Below, piece by piece: positions 6,990 to 8,569 of a DNA stretch of 8,569 nt. This stretch comes from Acidobacteriota bacterium (GTDB taxonomy: Bacteria > Acidobacteriota > Terriglobia > Versatilivoradales > Versatilivoraceae), in NCBI GenBank assembly GCA_026706225.1, contig JAPOZE010000601.1, positions 1 to 8,569 of the forward strand, read 5' to 3'. The translations under genes were made by a program, and so were the position numbers. The notes beneath the pieces are model-generated. The model saw only the letters and a list, made by a program, of their open reading frames with translations, did not search any database and was not told where the DNA came from. Position 1 is the first letter of the stretch. Each line of letters starts with the position of its first letter.

Positions 6990-7017
6990 TCCGGCAAAGA
7001 ATACCCCAGTCCGGCAA
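6990..7017. repeat. Pair of TCCGGCAA direct repeats upstream of the aminotransferase gene
   Basis: TCCGGCAA occurs at 6990-6997 and again at 7010-7017, a 20-base period or about two helical turns. The pair lies about 70-97 bases before the class III aminotransferase start, in the divergent intergenic region. Such spacing can suit a regulator binding on one face of the DNA, but two 8-base matches in GC-rich DNA may be chance. Confidence 0.3.
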
Positions 7018-7086
7018 TTTTCTCCCTAAAATGGCTCAAAAAGGAGGAGCAGGGCATCCTGACAGCCCCGCCAACGAGGTGAAACC

Positions 7087-8451
7087 ATGAATCCAGCTAC
7101 CCAGGGCCCAGGCGCTCTGAACCAGGGGACCCGAGTCCCCGAATCCACCCGGCTCTATGGGAGGGCCGACAATCTGATCGCCGGTCGCACCCACCTGTTC
7201 GGACGGCGCGCCGAACTTCACGCGCAGGGGATCTCGCCCGTCTACAGCCCCCGCCAGCAGGGCTGCCGGCTATGGGACGTGGACGGCAACGAGTACCTCG
7301 ACTTCAATCTCGGCGCCGGCTCGGTCCTTCTGGGACATGCCTTTCCCAGCGTGGTCCGGGCCGTCCAGGAGCAGGCCGCCAGGGGCACCGGGTTGACCGT
7401 CAACCACCCTCTGGAGATCGAGGCCGCCGAACTGTTGGCCGAGATCGTTCCCTGTGCCGAAATGGTGCGCTTCTGCAAGGGCGGCGGGGAATCCGACATG
7501 GTTGCCGTCCGCATCGCCCGGGCGGCTACCGGCAGGGACAAGGTGGCCTTTTGCGGTTATCACGGCTGGCATGACTGGTACCTGTCGGCCAATCTGGCCC
7601 CAGGCGCGGCTCTGGAAAAACACCTGATGCACGGGATTACTCCCCGGGGAGTCCCCAAGGGGCTGCTGGACACCACCCTGGCCTTCGAATACAACAATCC
7701 GGACTCCCTCCGAAATCTGCTGGAGGAAAACCGGGGCGAGGTGGCCTGCGTGATCATGGAGGCGGCTCGCACCTACACCCCCGACCCCGGCTACCTGGAG
7801 GAAGTGCGCCGGCTCACTCGGGACCACGGAGTGGTTCTGATCTTCGACGAGGTGGTCACAGGATTCCGCACCGCTTTGGGCGGCGCCCAGGAGTATTACG
7901 GGGTCGTCCCCGACATGGCCACCTTCGCCAAGTGCATTTCCAACGGCTTTGCCCTGGGAGCGGTGGTCGGCAAGCGGGAGATCATGCAGGTAGCCCTGGA
8001 CTCCTTCATCAGCAGCGTCTACTGGGCCGAAGCCACCGGCCTGGCGGCCTGCAAGGCCACCCTGCAGGAATACCGCGCCCGAAACGTCAGCGCGATCATT
8101 CAGGACATCGGTCGCAGCTTCATGAAAGGCTTGAGCGGGATTTTCCGGGAGTTGGGGCTATCCTTCCGGATGATCGGACTGCCCTCCTTCCCCGCCATGG
8201 TCTTCGAAGGGGTACCCGCCGAGCAGAGCGCCGCCGCGGCCACCCTTTACCTGCAGGAAACCGCCAAGAGAGGTGTGATTGGCGGGCCGGGCTTCATGTT
8301 CTGCATGCAGCATTCTCAGGCGGACCTGGACCTGGCCCTGGAGAGGATTGGCGAAGCCCTGGTTGTGGTGGGAAAGGCGGTGGACGAGGGCGACCCGGTC
8401 AAGTACCTGGAATGCCCCGTCAAGCAGTCGGGTTTTCGGCGGCTGGTTTAG
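7087..8451 (+). CDS. Class III PLP-dependent aminotransferase, glutamate-1-semialdehyde 2,1-aminomutase-like
   Basis: The 454-residue protein is a fold-type I PLP enzyme of the class III (ornithine/GSA) aminotransferase group. Visible features are RLWDVDGNEYLDFNLGAGSVLLGH (here split: RLWDVDGNEYLD at 61-72, FNLGAGSVLLGH at 73-84), the phosphate-binding turn KGGGESDM at 131-138, YHGWHDWY at 158-165, LIFDEVVTGFR at 251-261 with the PLP-ring Asp254, and FAKCISNG at 280-287, where Lys282 should form the internal aldimine. ATG 7087 is well supported by GAGGTG 5 bases upstream. It is unlikely to be the housekeeping tetrapyrrole enzyme HemL: it is longer than the usual 425-430 residues, has GGGESD where HemL has SGTEA, and YHGWHDW in place of the HemL YHGHAD-type block. 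It is better called a GSA-aminotransferase-like enzyme of unknown substrate, perhaps acting on an amino sugar or other specialised amine. It is divergent from the minus-strand operon and reads towards the right-edge frame. Confidence 0.88.
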   Translation: MNPATQGPGALNQGTRVPESTRLYGRADNLIAGRTHLFGRRAELHAQGISPVYSPRQQGCRLWDVDGNEYLDFNLGAGSVLLGHAFPSVVRAVQEQAARGTGLTVNHPLEIEAAELLAEIVPCAEMVRFCKGGGESDMVAVRIARAATGRDKVAFCGYHGWHDWYLSANLAPGAALEKHLMHGITPRGVPKGLLDTTLAFEYNNPDSLRNLLEENRGEVACVIMEAARTYTPDPGYLEEVRRLTRDHGVVLIFDEVVTGFRTALGGAQEYYGVVPDMATFAKCISNGFALGAVVGKREIMQVALDSFISSVYWAEATGLAACKATLQEYRARNVSAIIQDIGRSFMKGLSGIFRELGLSFRMIGLPSFPAMVFEGVPAEQSAAAATLYLQETAKRGVIGGPGFMFCMQHSQADLDLALERIGEALVVVGKAVDEGDPVKYLECPVKQSGFRRLV

Positions 8452-8460
8452 CCCGCATTT

Positions 8461-8569
8461 CTAACCAGGTCGCTGGTGGCGTGATGCAAAGGAGTTGATT
8501 TTCAGTACCTTGAGGGGCTCCATGTAAAGGGCTTGCGGGTAACAGACGGCGCTGGGCATGCCCTGGCTG
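8461..8569 (-). CDS. 3' end of an unidentified minus-strand gene, running off the right edge
   Basis: A minus-strand frame enters from the right edge and ends at TAG (8461-8463), giving 35 residues inside the window. It stops 9 bases beyond the convergent aminotransferase stop. The segment QGMPSAVCYPQALYMEPLK looks like real protein rather than shadow translation. GMPSAVCYPQAL weakly recalls the G-[IM]-P-[ST]-x-V-x-YP-x-x-L block near the C-terminus of DegT/DnrJ/EryC1 sugar aminotransferases. Those proteins normally continue about 35-40 residues further, whereas this frame ends after about 17, so either the resemblance is chance or the gene is truncated. The start lies outside the window. Confidence 0.35.
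   Translation of the reverse strand, partial: SQGMPSAVCYPQALYMEPLKVLKINSFASRHQRPG

Noticed and set aside
8464..8477. Small ACCAG/CTGGT hairpin after the aminotransferase gene as a terminator
   Set aside because: It has only 5 base pairs, no T-run, and lies partly inside a protein-like frame on the other strand.
7932..8498. 188-codon plus-strand ORF overlapping the aminotransferase 3' half
   Set aside because: It is a shifted-frame shadow of the class III aminotransferase, whose frame is intact through the catalytic Lys to its stop.

Overview
This window is a GC-rich bacterial chromosomal segment with conventional gene structure: GTG and TTG starts alongside ATG, Shine-Dalgarno sites, and genes overlapping by a few bases. 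QueA (tRNA queuosine biosynthesis) marks it as bacterial. ETF:ubiquinone oxidoreductase points to a respiring organism that oxidises fatty acids, amino acids or methylated amines. I cannot fix the phylum. Acidobacteriota or a similar GC-rich soil or marine lineage would fit, but that is a guess. There is no tRNA, rRNA, CRISPR array, insertion sequence or phage gene.

Layout from left to right. (1) The 3' part of queA (+) runs off the left edge. (2) It converges on an ETF-QO gene (-), with a hairpin between the two stop codons. A possible 54-codon ORF precedes ETF-QO on the same strand and overlaps its GTG start by 8 bases. (3) An intergenic stretch of about 300 bases (2646-2942) carries two divergent sigma70-like promoter candidates. 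(4) A membrane-anchored protein of the sulfatase/phosphotransferase superfamily (+) follows. (5) It converges on a two-gene minus-strand operon. The upstream gene encodes a small membrane protein with the motif IDPGTGS, and the downstream gene encodes a NoeA-like protein with a C-terminal SAM methyltransferase domain; the two overlap by 8 bases. (6) Divergent from that operon is a class III PLP enzyme related to glutamate-1-semialdehyde aminomutase (+). (7) At the right edge a minus-strand reading frame ends; it is only 35 codons inside the window and is unidentified.

The left part is metabolic housekeeping. The middle (2943-6818) looks like a small envelope-modification module: a membrane-anchored alkaline-phosphatase-superfamily enzyme, a small membrane protein and a two-domain methyltransferase. 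The most notable point is that the N-terminal half of the methyltransferase carries a kinase-like catalytic-loop pattern (D-x4-N, then I-D 12 residues on). It may therefore be a kinase-fold/methyltransferase fusion. The joint role of this module is inference from gene order and sequence features.
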